DNA of 64,000 nucleotides from Atopsyche davidsoni (lineage: Eukaryota > Arthropoda > Insecta > Trichoptera > Hydrobiosidae), in contig JAILWY010000001.1 of the NCBI GenBank assembly GCA_022113835.1, positions 11,710,501 to 11,774,500 of the forward strand. Direction: 5' to 3'. Positions 1-12,049 of the stretch are shown in pieces. A model generated the notes under the pieces. The model saw nothing but the letters and a program-made list of their open reading frames with translations. It ran no database searches and was not told the DNA's origin. Position 1 is the stretch's first letter. Every line of letters starts with the position of its first letter. The position numbers and the translations under genes were made by a program.

Positions 1-2750
1 TAAAGGCTTCCGATTGAGAAGGCGTCGAGTTACAGCGGATGTTTAAACCTACCTACTCTATTTTTCTATAATTAATAGTTCCTCATTCCTGTAGAGCTAT
101 TCTAGAAAATATTCTTAATAAACAAAAAAAAATGATATATTGACGTTCTCCACAAAATGGTATAACATAATTTATAACACGGGTTTCGTAACCTGGTTAA
201 AAATATTCATTTTTTACTAACGCCTTCGTTTTATATTTTTTACTATTAGTTATACGAGACGAATTTCTGACTCATTCGTCTTTTTGTGGTTTATAGTGTG
301 AATGCACTTGCGTATTTGAAGTTTTTAATTTATCTCTTTTTATAATAAGTTTCTTAGGAATGAGGAAATCATCGATATTAATTAAACACTTTTATCTATA
401 AAATCATCAAGGATACTATATAATAAAAAGGTATTCAAAAATAAAAAGCTCGTTATCTATTTAAATAATGTACGTTATGCTTGAACAAAGTATGGTTAGT
501 AATCAATTTATTATGAAAATCGACGAATTTTACTTTAAAAAAACAGTTAGCGTTTAATTAATTGCCCGATTAAAAGGATTTCTAAAAAAACACAAAAGGT
601 AGGTTTTATATATGTGTATAATATAACTATTTAAATGTGTTGTGAATTATGATTTTGGGATATCTACATATATAATATTTAAATGTCGCCAATAGTGTTG
701 CTCAAGGAAAATCAAAAACGTAAATTTATGAATAAGTTAAAAATATATTTCTGAATATACCCCTTCATATAAATTAGTTAAAAATAAATTATTATTTCTG
801 ATTGTACGCTCATGACGACAAATACAAAATCCTCGATATTTTAAGGCATAGGTAGGAATTGAACCCACCCTCTTAGCTTTTGCCAATATTTTAAGTATTC
901 AACGTTTATGTGTCGATATGTGAATAATAACCATAAGACTTGTTAGTAATGAACTAGATAAATTTCGATAGTTTAAGCAGAGTCGATGATATAAATTATG
1001 AGTAATGTTTTATTTATTGAAATAAATGTTATTTTATTTTTATTATAACAATAATATATATTTTATTCAAACATTTGTGAAGAATTTAAAAAAAAAATTA
1101 CAACTGTGGATAAATAGTTTTAAATATTGATACATAAAAAAAAACCAAAAAAAACACTAATAAATATAAAAATAATTAAATAGTCTCAATATCCAAATAA
1201 TAAAGCAATTTGTTGGGTTTTTTACGTTTTATTTAAATTAACTGTTGACTGTGCGGACGTGCTAATAAGAGTTTTAAAATAATAAATCCGATATAATTTT
1301 GACAGGATAGCAGTCTGCATCAATGCCATTTTTTTCCATAAAATTTTGTTACTTTATGAAGATATTTCAAACATCTCCAGGAAGAGATACTACCTGAGGT
1401 CATAACGTCATATCAGGTGACGTTGAAATAATAGTATAATTTGTTATTCAGGAAAAAACCCGTACACAAATCTGTGATTTATACAAGGAACCGTTATCTC
1501 TATTTGCAGAGTTAAAATATGATAGAGGAAGGTAAAGACGATATCGTCTACCGGGTTTTTTTATAAAAATATATTGCAGTAAAATGTCTATTGTTTAAAT
1601 TAAATCCATCAAGTAGGTAAAGTGATGCAATGCACGAATACAAATTTCTCAAAAACTTTGACTTAATACGGATTCTATCACCAAGGACGTGGATTGCAAG
1701 TAAATAAATATACAACAATACTTTTTTTAGTTTTGTATGTAATCTTCGACCCAACCCAAAATGTCGAGCCGGCTTGCGATGATGGAATGAGGTGCCTGAA
1801 CCCATAACCTTTGAGGTTTAGAACTTTCCTCTAGAGATACTTATATTGTATATTGTGTGAAACTTGATCGAACTTTGCGAATGACCCAAATAATGGTATA
1901 ATCGAATTAAAATTTAATATTGCGCGCACCTTCAAACTTATTAAGCATTATTTCGTAAGTAATTATTGATGGAGGCATTATATTACAAATTAGATTTACT
2001 CACAAGCGTTATTTAATGTATTTTTTTAATTCAGCGTAGTTATTAATTAAAACTCTGCACACTTAAACAAGTATATATTTTTTATTCGTGATTATTTAAA
2101 GATGTTAACGTGGCTGTAGTTTTTTTGTTTATAATAATTAATTACATTATCAAGATGCCATTTTATTACATATTAATTTGAGTTTTGAGAAGATACATGT
2201 GAATTAATATTTTATCACATATAAATATGTAATCTTCTTCCTTCCTTCCCTTATATCACAACATTATTTAAGTGTTTTAAGACCATGACAAACAATATAT
2301 TCAAATTACATTTAAAGACGTCATAAAAAGGCAGTGTATAATAATTGTTAAATTATAAAAACAAACATTTTTAAAAATAATTTAAACCTACATAGTTGAT
2401 TTTCATATATTTAAATCGTTTAACCTTGAAAACGCAACCATTATCTATAAAACGTTTGACTTTATAAATTACCTTAACATACGTGAGCTAACTTTTTTAA
2501 CCGTAAAAATATTTTCTAACAAATGTCATTAAAGTCTCCATAAATGACCTTCTTGACAATGTTCTACCATGAAAAATATTATCCTATGTATTCTAATAAT
2601 ACACATATTTACCAATACGTTGAATTTATAACTATTTATGTAAAAATCAGTTTATTCAGTAAATTGGTAAAAAATAATTTCATTTAATACTGCACAATGG
2701 ACCTAAAAAAGGGGACAACTAATAGCAAGCTATTCTTAAGTTATAAGTTA
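1..2750. other. AT-rich non-coding DNA
   Basis: No open frame here looks like a gene. The sequence is dominated by A/T runs and short ATTTA-like words. The only structured item is a tRNA-like box-B relic near 855-865 (separate entry). An 85-codon minus-strand frame at 1548-1805 has low-complexity composition and no recognisable domain. Confidence 0.7.
845..900 (-). repeat. tRNA-derived relic (box B only)
   Basis: Read on the minus strand, positions 865 to 855 spell GGTTCAATTCC, a full match to the RNA polymerase III box B consensus (GGTTCRANTCC). I see no convincing box A at the right distance. This is more likely a decayed SINE head or tRNA pseudogene than a working tRNA. Confidence 0.3.
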
Positions 2751-2754
2751 AAGT

Positions 2755-3200
2755 ATAGTTTTCCAGTTCTCACAGAGGCGTTACTCGTTACTTTGAAAGG
2801 TCCATCGAGTGAAATGATTTCATAACTGACCCTGATCATAAAAACCTACATAATCGACCTTCGCAAGGTGATAATTCTTAAACATAAAACTAAAGCAACG
2901 ATGTGAATGAGCTTTTTCCGATAAAGCTGTTTTAATTATTGTTTGTTAGTATGTAGGCGTCGCTTTGTTTTCCGAAAAGATTCAGCAATATCCTTAAAAA
3001 CGATTTCATGAAAACCTACATAATCGACCTTCACTGTGGAAAACATTTTTTATAAAACTTAAACAGAAAACGTTATTTATTACGTTAGTCATCTGTAAAA
3101 AGGCTTTAGTGTTTTAGGTTGATGTATAGTTCACCAGTTGCGACGGAGGCGCTCTTCGTTCCTCCGAAAGGTCCACCGAGAGCAAGTTGGCTGCTTAGCA
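2755..3200. repeat. Degenerate tandem repeat, period ~180-190 bp
   Basis: Three related segments start with a GAGGCG-like block at 2775, 2954 and 3146 (steps of 179 and 192 bp). Each continues with a GTT-rich stretch, then (C)CGAAAGGTCCA or a close variant. The first two units also share an exact 22-bp word beginning AAAACCTACATAATCGACC at 2841-2862 and 3011-3032, which is 170 bp apart. The third unit runs into a GC-richer tail (3190-3330) that the others lack. It could be a small diverged satellite or a locally duplicated transposon piece. A 71-codon minus frame at 3106-3321 lies over the third unit and has no known domain. Confidence 0.55.
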
Positions 3201-3600
3201 TAATTCCCGACCTGCTGGGGTGACGCAAGTGCAAGACACCGAATTGTTGCAAGGGGACAGGAGCGGCTGAGATGTGCTTAACCTTTGGGTCCATTTGTTC
3301 TCTGTGTTCTTGGCATTCCAATCTTGCAAAGGTGCTCTCACGGTTGGGTACAGAACCGATTCGTGTAATTATACGGAGATCCTCTTCCTGCAGTAAATGG
3401 TACAGTCACGGTATTGAAGTGTGAAGCATGAGTCATTACCGCACCATTGTTATTTTGTTAAGTCTTCACTCGCCTACATAAGCCCATTATAATGTTGACT
3501 CCTACAAACTGGTGATCCCTGGATACAACCTGGATCAAATAGCCTAATAGAAAAATATAAGGTTTCAAGAGTAAGAACAGGTCGCGTTAAGCAACTAAGT
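3200..3600. other. GC-richer non-coding tail of the repeat block
   Basis: This segment is richer in G and C than its surroundings and follows the third repeat unit. It contains no recognised motif or reading frame of note. It may be the remainder of the mobile element that carried the repeat. Confidence 0.3.
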
Positions 3601-3605
3601 GGACG

Positions 3606-3631
3606 GGTTAGGTTAGGTTAGGTTAGGTTAG
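3606..3631 (+). repeat. Interstitial telomere-type repeat (GGTTA)5
   Basis: Five perfect head-to-tail GGTTA units plus a G. TTAGG is the telomere repeat of most insects, including Lepidoptera. The tract is too short and isolated to be a chromosome end. It fits a repair scar or a microsatellite. It is one of the better clues that the host is an insect. Confidence 0.9.
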
Positions 3632-3639
3632 TGACTTCA

Positions 3640-4555
3640 TATAAATTTAATTGAATCGATTCACTAAGTTTAGACGAGGGAGCTAAATATTTTTTTACAC
3701 TGTATTTAAATTAATTTTATTTCAAAGGAACATAAAAAAATTACAAACACATTTTTTTGGGTGTGTGTAATTTTCGAAAAGGGATTGATATTTTTAATTA
3801 AGGACGTTCTTTATTTCGGATTGTTTTAGGCATCATAATACAAAGACATATTTTTTAAATATTCTACGAAACAATTATATTTACCCAGAATAACCCACTC
3901 AGCCTTGTTAGTCTAGTATGATTTAGACATGTTCAATAATAACGTGTTATTCATACGTTAATGACTGCAAATGGCCATTTGAATCGTACAAAATAGTTAA
4001 ATTGAAAATCCGATTAGCCGTAAGGAGTCAATTTATTTTTTTGTTAAGCAAAAATTTACTTTTACCAAAGCCCGGTTACGACCCAGTTTAATAAACATTA
4101 TATAGCTTAAGAAAAAATAAACGGTATTAAAATTCAAGATTGAATATATGTAATTTTCGACAAAGTTTAAATTTATTTTATGTAGTATTTTTGTGACGTC
4201 GCCAGGATAAAAAAAAAATAAATTCATTAGCACCAATGTGTTATATATATAATAAATATCAATTTAATTATATTTTAACATGTTTTTAATGCGTAAATTT
4301 TTCAAAAATACTTTTTAAATAATTAATTGTACATTTCAAAAGAAAATACATAAAAAGTGAAAAGATGTATATTGACTGAATAAATCTGTATAGGTGTTAA
4401 ATGCGGATATTTTGAATATACAATAACCGTCATAAAGTATTTTTTTGCTAGTGACTGCGCGTTAGATATAAAACATTCATAAATATCTATTGATCTTTGA
4501 TTTTATTAAAGCCAATAACGTTTTATCGGGAAGGAAGATATTAATAAAACATAGG
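3640..4555. other. AT-rich non-coding DNA
   Basis: I see nothing of note. A 67-codon minus frame at 4033-4236 is rich in N, F, L and Y, as expected for translated AT-rich sequence. Confidence 0.7.
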
Positions 4556-4559
4556 AATT

Positions 4560-5230
4560 ACATTTGCAAGACGCATATGTGCCAAGTTAGCAACCGACGG
4601 AAAGGCGTACTCATTTCAAAACCACGCAAAATTTTTGGTAACACTTAACTTTTTATCGGCAGTAAAATAAAAGGTTTAAGTCTTGACTTTTTACCTCTTC
4701 AAAACCTCGTCACAGATGCGTGGTTTTTATTAAGTACTGACGGGGGTCAAGGGCGTATTGCTTTTATTGTAATATAACCCACATTATCGGGAATGCCCGC
4801 TCCGAGCCGCAAAAGGACACTCGCCGACTGCCAATAAGGCGAAGAGCTTATCTCAGCCGTAAGTTATATGGTGTGTATGGAGATTTATATGAATCCGTCT
4901 TACAAAAACCCTGAGGCAAAGTACTCATTTATTACTGACGCACGTATCTTTTCTGGGGATATTATTAAGTTAATGCTTTGCATGTCTACCCTTTTGAAAT
5001 TGTGTAAAAATTCAACAGCGATTCGTGGTCTTGTGATTAGTACGCTTGCTTGCAGACTGTGAGTTCCCCAGCGCAAACTTGGCTGCAATAATAGGTTTTA
5101 ATGATAGATGATAAAGCTCTCCCTCATTGTTTATGATTTCCTTGTTAAGCAAATGCCGGAAAAGTAACCAGCCACACACAGTTGAGTTTGCCCATACGGC
5201 CTTCTTATCATTCAAAGATGAGTTGTTGTA
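4560..5230. other. GC-richer island, candidate conserved non-coding element
   Basis: This stretch is less biased than the flanks and has longer words without A/T runs. It contains a spaced inverted pair, AACCACGC near 4620 and GCGTGGTT near 4718. Overlapping short frames occur on both strands (4868-5062 plus, 4900-5088 and 5012-5215 minus), which usually means composition rather than coding. I would treat it as possible regulatory sequence. No function can be read from it. Confidence 0.35.
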
Positions 5231-5234
5231 AATT

Positions 5235-6770
5235 TCCAGTTTATGTATTCTGAGCTTGCATGCATCCTATTCGTGAAAAAAAAAAGCTTAGTAAAAAGAG
5301 ATAGTACAAATTGTATTTAAATAGTGAGAGCTTTTTAATATTAAAACGAATATGATCAATTCAGTTATGATAGTGAATATTGTTATTCAGGTAACAAGAA
5401 ATCTCAATTTTATTGTTACTTTTTAATTTATTTGTTCTGATACAGTGAAATACTACAAAATAAAAATCATTGCAAACAATTGCCTTGAACTATTTTTTTA
5501 TATAAAATAAAAATAGTGAAATTGTCAAATGTAGCTTATAATAATGGTTTCTCATTTATCACAATGATAACTCCGCGGGAAAAGACAATATACAAGAAAC
5601 CGAAGGTTGACAGAGAACGATGTTCTTGTGTAAAATAAATTATTTCAGGGAATTACTTTTTAATACCGTGATGAATATTAACAAGTGGTGAAATCATTGT
5701 GTTCTCCTTGACGCATTCCACGAAGAAGGTAGAAGAATATTATATTGATTATTAAAATAAAAATATAATTAATATTAATGAAGGTAATTTTATTGCTTTA
5801 TTAATTATTTAAAAATATTACTATTTAAACAAATAAAAATTTTCATGATTTTTGTGAAGGTTATTTAATTATTTTTGTACGTTAGTCGCCCAAACGCAGG
5901 AAATCTTATTTCAGACGTATTAAAAAGAGTGACGCATCGAGTATAATCATTCTGTTATATAAATTTATATGTTTTTCATAATTAAAAGCTATTTATTGTA
6001 TATAATAATTAAATTAATTTGTAAAATGTTTTATTTAATATGGGCAACAAATGTGAATTGTCAAGTGCTAAGAGATAAGCAATTTGGGTTTTAGGTTTTT
6101 TAGCCATTTATTATTATTAGTTATTAAACCCTTTATATTTTATATTATACTAAGGATTTTACAATTTATTGGGAGTGGTAATTTTGTTAGTAGACTTTTA
6201 TTTAATGAGAATTGAAACTGAACATTCCGTTATTTAATAATACCTTGACTTTTAAGACACCCTGCATAAATCAACACGTGCCTCAAAATTTATTGCATTG
6301 TATTACTTATCGGAGAGTAAATCTATGCACAATTAAAACACGCTAAAGTCCGTAATCCTTTTTTTGATAATTGAAAACGGATAACGGTTTTTGTATTTTT
6401 AATATCTGTGAATACTTTTTCAGCTGTTTGTTTAATTAATTGAAAATTGTTCATTAGAATTGATGTATTATATAATATATAATTTTGATCCAGAGCCACA
6501 ATCAATTTCAGAAAAAAATTCAGTTGTGCAATACTAGTCGTATAATGACAAAAAAAACCATAATAAAAATCGCGTATATTCACGTAACACACAAGGTCAC
6601 AGGTATGGGTATTTTATAATATGTGCCATATCCCAGTTAACATTCTATTGTGCGCACGAAGTAATGACAGTATTTTTGCATTGTGTGTAATTTTTAATGA
6701 CGAAACGCTTGTATCATTACAACTCGATTATTTTATCGGCCTATGCCTAATTATAATGGACACCTATTGT
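5235..6770. other. AT-rich non-coding DNA
   Basis: There is no gene. The sequence at 5380-5395 ends in TTATTCAG followed by GTAACA, which looks weakly like joined splice sites but lacks a good pyrimidine tract. An 89-codon minus frame (6323-6592) has no recognisable domain. Confidence 0.65.
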
Positions 6771-6774
6771 TGAA

Positions 6775-7145
6775 CTTTCCTCGCCTGCTAGCTTCTTTCT
6801 GGCACGCTCGTGGGCTATCGAAGGCTGCCCGAATCCAACCGAGCACCCGAGCTTGCTATGATTGATTTACAATAATCCGGATTTTGATTGACTTCGAGAA
6901 GGTTCTAGGCGAGTCTATTCCGGTTGGGTTTACGAAGTTTTATTGGTCGGTCTCGCAGGGATAGTTTATTGGTAATAAATGAATCAATCATTCGGGATTT
7001 ACTCGCGGCGGAGACGCGTGTGGGCTGATTGTTATTGACACCTATCAGAGACTGTTTATTACCTGTAATATCTTTTAGAACGGTCCCGAGTAACTAATTC
7101 ACGGCAGAATGAATAATGGCGGTCGATGTATCGATTTGTTATCTA
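6775..7145. promoter_or_regulatory. Candidate enhancer-like island with Hox/Exd-type sites
   Basis: A GC-richer island in AT-rich DNA. TGATTGATTTAC at 6859-6870 matches the composite Hox-Extradenticle type of site, and TAATCC (6873-6878) beside it is a Bicoid/Otx-type core. Further TGATTGAC- and AATCAATCA-like words follow. Clusters like this are typical of developmental enhancers in insects. Function is inferred from motif density only, and short homeodomain motifs occur often by chance. Confidence 0.35.
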
Positions 7146-7149
7146 CTCT

Positions 7150-7845
7150 AGTAGATAATATATTTATTTTATAATCTAGATTTTGTTAAGAAATTTTAGA
7201 AATTAGTAGCTTAAAATTAAAAGTAGAAGTAGGTGGGTTAAACGGTGACAATAAATGTCATCATTATACGATAGTAAGTACTATTGGTTACAAACTTAAA
7301 GATTCAGGTTCAAGTAAAATAATATATATTTCAATTCAAATGTTATTGGCCTGTGACTAATCAAAATAGTGGAGTCGGTTGATATCACCTACACCTCTAA
7401 TTATTCTTTATGATGCTAAATGTAACCTATGCAGGTTGAGAGCGTTTAGATAGATTTAAAAGACAATTTCATATTGAAGCTCACTTGAAAAAGAGAACAA
7501 TACACTGTCAGATTCTTGTTGTTTTAACGTATATATGTAAGCATAGAGTCATAGCGGTGACGTTACACAAAAAATAAATAAGCTCTTTTTTATCCATCGA
7601 TCACAAACAGATATCACCTTCAATCACCGAGAGAGAGTGAGTAGGTCAGTAGACTTGGGTAGATATATCAAATTTAAAAATTTGAAACAGATCTATCATA
7701 CTTAAACGAGCATTTTTACCGGTGAATACGCGATATGATGTAGATTAATTTTAATCTCTAAAATATTTTTTTTACCTCATAGCTAGCAGCAAAATGATTC
7801 ATTTCACACACTTCAGAAACAATATGAAAAAAACTTATGGCGTAT
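7150..7845. other. AT-rich non-coding DNA
   Basis: There is no gene. At the left edge a short inverted repeat has TTATCTAC and GTAGATAA separated by TCTA (about 7139-7158). Nothing else stands out. Confidence 0.65.
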
Positions 7846-7849
7846 ATTT

Positions 7850-8110
7850 CGATCCGCAACAGGCAACGTTGCGCAACTAGCAAGAATTTCGCAAAAACGT
7901 AGTATTATCGAATGCTCCTTCAGAGCACCAGTGCATAAACAATACAACCGATGCCCCAGCGGCAATAATCGTGCCGTTAGGGAAATGTTAATTCTTTCAA
8001 AAAGCAGTACTTAAACATTATGCAGTCGGTTCTTCACCCGCCGGGAAACGTGTAAACAGCATTCGCGTGCATAAATCGAGGCGTGGATCGGACGATTGTT
8101 TCTTTTACGC
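7850..8110. other. GC-richer island, candidate conserved non-coding element
   Basis: Composition shifts toward G and C, with words such as GGCAACGTTGCGC (containing the palindrome CAACGTTG). No reading frame is maintained. It may be regulatory. I see no decisive motif. Confidence 0.3.
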
Positions 8111-8239
8111 AATTTATTGTTATTCGAGTGTTGGATTCGATGTAAGACAGCGAAATTTTTATCACTCCGATATGAGCATTATCTTAATAATGTACGCACG
8201 TATGCAGTGAATACGGCTTTGGAGGTCAGGTGCAGATAT

Positions 8240-8316
8240 CCAGCAGTGGCTTGCGGTGGGCTTAAAATTGCTTGCCGAAAGTTTTGAGTGCGAATCCTGG
8301 TATACAATTTTTTTAG
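8240..8316 (+). repeat. tRNA-derived SINE-like relic
   Basis: TGGCTTGCGGTGG at about 8247 resembles box A. GTGCGAATCC at about 8289 matches box B apart from one base. A run of T (8308-8314) follows, like a Pol III terminator. The spacing fits an internal Pol III promoter. No clean cloverleaf is present, so this is better read as a decayed SINE head than as a tRNA gene. Confidence 0.35.
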
Positions 8317-8319
8317 CTG

Positions 8320-10420
8320 TTGAATTTGAAAATGTATAACGCAACACAAAAAGCAAGTTTTTTGCTGTATACCTTTAAACAAAAAAAATATCATACTGCA
8401 GCTGGGATTTCTTCTTACTGCATGCTTTTTTGAATTATGCCATAGTGTTGTGTGGTTATATTAAAGAATCCATGTCTAAGCTGAGTTTTTATTTTATTTT
8501 TTAAACTTTAAACTATTGAATATAAAATAATCACACTCAATATATACTACGCCTAATTTTACTAACAATAAAAAATGTTATTATAAATTACGTATATTAT
8601 TTACTTTTGAAGAAAAGTCATGTGAAATACATAAATATATCTCTGACGTAAATTTAAATTATGATTTTATAAAATAAGTAAAATATTTATATTTATAGTA
8701 AATTGGTTAATTTTTTGGCTGCACTGGCCGGCATTCCGCGGGCGGCACTGGTTTTTATTTTCTTTTGAGGAGTACTAAGTGATTGTTTATTTCTGTGTTC
8801 TTGAAAGTGAATTGACTGTATTACCATTCGATTAAAATGTGGTGTATCGGTGTGCCGTAATAGCTCTCGGTTAAAAAAGGTGTGTGTAATTATTGCGATA
8901 AAAAAATGTAAATGGCGTTCGGGCCTGCTCGACGATCGCGCAAATTTGAATAAAATTTAAATTCTTTGTTAAGAAATTGATTTGCTTGTAATCCAAATTA
9001 TCCTCTAATATAATATAGTAATTCGACACACTGCCTGATATCTAAGTGTTTTGAAAGTAATATTAGATTCGATTTATTGCATTTCATTTTGCATGCCGTA
9101 AAAATATATATTACCAAAAAAAACAGATACCATTGAAAAATGTGATATATTTACACTATAAGGCTCAACCCTATTATTTAACCATTCATCGTCATATTTT
9201 TAGGTAATTAAATTTTTGCCTGTTTAATAAACACACCATTTTAAGATCGAATTAATAATTTACTTATTGTGCCAACATTTCTTATTAGAGTCGATCGATA
9301 TTATCATCCTGTAGGTCTAATATTCGCTCTCATATTATAAATAAAGTAATATTTTTATTGCGCCGAGTTTGATTAAAATAAATTTATTTCCTTACTCAGA
9401 TAATTCGTAATCTATATTAAATTTCAATGAGGAATTTAATATGTAAAATAAATTGTTTTTTTTATTTATTTTTTAATCATGCATTATCTATATAAATCTT
9501 GTAACCAAAATGCTAGCTTTTTAAAGAAATAAATCCTCCTTACACCCCCTTTGAAACATTTAGGAACAAGAGTTTCTACAATTTTTTAACTAAAATTATA
9601 GTCCACCGTAGATAATTTTATTTTGGATGTAAAAATATCATTTTTACAGCAATGTAGGTAATGCCGTAACCTTTATGGACAATATTAATTTACCACGTAG
9701 GCCAAATGGTTTTTGCCATCCATAATTTATGTGTTAATAATTCATAACCATGTGTTGAAGATTTTTAAAAATATTATTGAAATATTATAACAAACTGTTA
9801 AATAAAAGTTTTCTAGCCATTTGTGTTTTGAGGGTTACGCTAATTGACTAGTTTATTGATGATTTATTCATACAAGGTATTGATTTATTTATGGTACAAG
9901 TGAAGGCATTTATCTTTATTTTTATTGGAAGTCATAAGTGTAATGTTAGTTCTAAATATTCAATATGTTATAAATATTCTATAATCATGAACATTCACAT
10001 AATCGCAAAAAAATACGCAATATGAAAGAATGAGAACAGAAGGTTTTACAGTTCTTTCAAGGATAAAAAAAAACCTATAAATAAGCAAAGTTGGAATACT
10101 TAAGCTGCGATGTATAAAATAAATATTTTATTTTATTATTGCAATTGCCTTGACTTACAGTGGTTTCCAGAATTGCGTACTTATTTTACCACATAATATT
10201 TATATTAACCTAAAAGTCCTTGTGATTTAAGATATTTTTTACACATATTGTTAGACATATTGTTTTTATGCAAATAAAAAACTTAAACTGTTTTATTGAT
10301 TTTTGTGAAGACCGTCTCACAGGAAGTACGATTTTGCCTATACAGGTTTGATTGATTGATAATGATTAAGTACATTTTTTCAAATATTGAAAATTGATTA
10401 AAGAAACTCTTAGAAAAATA
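8320..10420. other. AT-rich non-coding DNA
   Basis: There is no coding signal. A short GC-rich patch at about 8718-8752 has two GCACTGG words flanking CCGGCATTCCGCGGGCG. The rest is AT-rich and unremarkable. Confidence 0.65.
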
Positions 10421-10425
10421 TCATC

Positions 10426-10502
10426 GTGATTTGTGTGGGATTTGAACCTACATTCCCAAAGCTTACATGGCCGGTGCAATACCAATTATACCAACGAATC
10501 AC
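10426..10502 (-). repeat. tRNA-like sequence with intact A and B boxes
   Basis: On the minus strand this 77-nt stretch has TGGTATAATTGG, a full match to box A, and GGTTCAAATCC, a full match to box B. The ends can pair: GATTCGT against ACAAATC gives six of seven acceptor pairs. The T arm pairs at four of five positions around a 7-nt TTCAAAT loop. The anticodon arm is poor, and the loop lacks the usual T before the anticodon. It is therefore probably a tRNA-derived SINE head or tRNA pseudogene, though it still looks able to bind the Pol III machinery. Confidence 0.5.
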
Positions 10503-11024
10503 TAGTACTAGGCAAGAATTTTTAACAATCATACCCTATAAATGAAACAACGTACTTATTATGCCAATTAATTAATTATGATTTCATTTATCCACATTGT
10601 AATTGCTTAAATCGTAAAATGTACAATGCTCTCAGTAGCGTACATAATTTCTTACTGCGAAGGGATATCCAAATATTTATATATTTTTATCTCCAATTTC
10701 TTTATATAAAATTTTCTTTTTTTCATTTTTTTCAACACTATATACATTTTTATAAATTATAAATTATTAATTCTTAAAAATTAATTCGAGTTTTAAGCAG
10801 GTTTATTGTGTACAATGCTTCAGGCAGGTGCGAGTTTGAGCCCCATTAGTGACTATAAAATATGTTCCGGGTTTATCCATATTTTGATGTTGAAACCATG
10901 TACTCTTTAACATATGACAAATATAAACATCAAATATTAAAAACAATTGATATTTATACTTCATCAGTTGTATCCATCCGACCCACACTAACTCGTCTTT
11001 GCCAATAATTTCCCATCCATTCAT

Positions 11025-11225
11025 ATCATCAGTTCCGGAAGCGGGACCCGCGATGAATTTGAGGGTCGTTCTTCACCGGAAGTGTCGGCAATTAGCCAAG
11101 AAATTTCCCTGCACCCTCCAGCCCTCATCTGGCATCGCCCCCGCCCCGCCTGTCTAGCCATTAGACTCCCCCAAGAACAGAAACACATCAATCCAGAAGT
11201 TATCTCCTGTGTTTAACTGTTTGGC
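11025..11225. promoter_or_regulatory. Candidate regulatory island with ETS-type sites
   Basis: A clearly GC-richer block in an AT-rich setting. It contains TTCCGGAA (11033-11040) and ACCGGAAGTG (11075-11084), the latter a near-ideal ETS-family site, then C-rich sequence. The word GTTCCGGAAGCG (11032-11043) recurs at 27976-27987 in another GC-rich island. It has no open frame of interest. This could equally be an untranslated exon, and the sequence alone does not decide. Confidence 0.35.
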
Positions 11226-11555
11226 GTGCTGTGAAATTAATGTGCCTTTACTTCTATAAATACAATCACCTGAAACTGTATTCAATATCGATACATTTTT
11301 ATTTCTTTATTATTATTATTTGTATTTTAAAATTTTAATTGTATTTTTTCGTATGCATAAATTATATTCATATAATATTTTTATTCTAAAATATATGCAT
11401 ATTTAAACAATTTGAATTATTGCTGTATACTTTAATACAATTCATAATCGTTTATATTTAAAAATAATATTCACTATAACCATGGTCACTCAAGTGGTAT
11501 TAGTAAATATTATTTCTATAAATCTTGCTGTCTTCGGATATTTATTTTTTCGATG

Positions 11556-11594
11556 AAGACGTTATAATGGATCATATATCCATTATGACGTCTT
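11556..11594. repeat. Near-perfect hairpin (17-bp arms)
   Basis: Arms 11556-11572 and 11578-11594 are reverse complements at 16 of 17 positions and are separated by CATAT. The whole is nearly palindromic and can extrude as a cruciform or fold as RNA. It is too short for a normal animal miRNA precursor. It may be the core of a small palindromic repeat. Confidence 0.7.
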
Positions 11595-11599
11595 TATTT

Positions 11600-12045
11600 A
11601 AATACAAAAGTACAATTGCTTAAAAATATGTATATATATTTTATATTCATGTAATTGTGTATATTTTTGTAACGGTCTTTTGTATGGATTTATAATTGCA
11701 ATAAAAGTGTAGTAACTTAGGAAAACTGATTTTAATTGCGTTTATTATAAACTCAATTCGTGTGAATGCATATGCAGAACTATAATCACAGTGCATATCC
11801 CTCGAAATCATCGATTTCCTAAATAATTAAATGTGTATGTTTGTTCGTTTGTATGATTTTGTGTATTTTTTAAAATAAATATTCAACGAGATAAAAGCAA
11901 ATATATGATGTTTCATAGCAGTTATAAAACTACGGGGAATTTTTTTTTATAAAAAAAAAAATATCATCAGAAAAATGCTTCGGAAAAATAATTCAACAAT
12001 ATAAGCAAACGAACAGCTGAAAATATTCCAAAAATTCTAAGTATT
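11600..12045. other. AT-rich non-coding DNA
   Basis: I see nothing of note beyond homopolymer runs near 11941-11961. Confidence 0.65.
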
Positions 12046-12049
12046 TAGC

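Noticed and set aside
1548..1805. 85-codon minus frame
   Set aside because: Low-complexity content, no domain, no composition shift; chance frame in AT-rich DNA.
3500..3540. CTGGTGATCCCTGG as a possible retroviral-type primer-binding site
   Set aside because: No LTR, gag-like or pol-like sequence nearby, and the match is partial.
5380..5400. TTATTCAG|GTAACA as a ratchet point
   Set aside because: Donor is poor and there is no pyrimidine tract.
6323..6592. 89-codon minus frame
   Set aside because: Lies in AT-rich sequence with no domain or homologue that I recognise.
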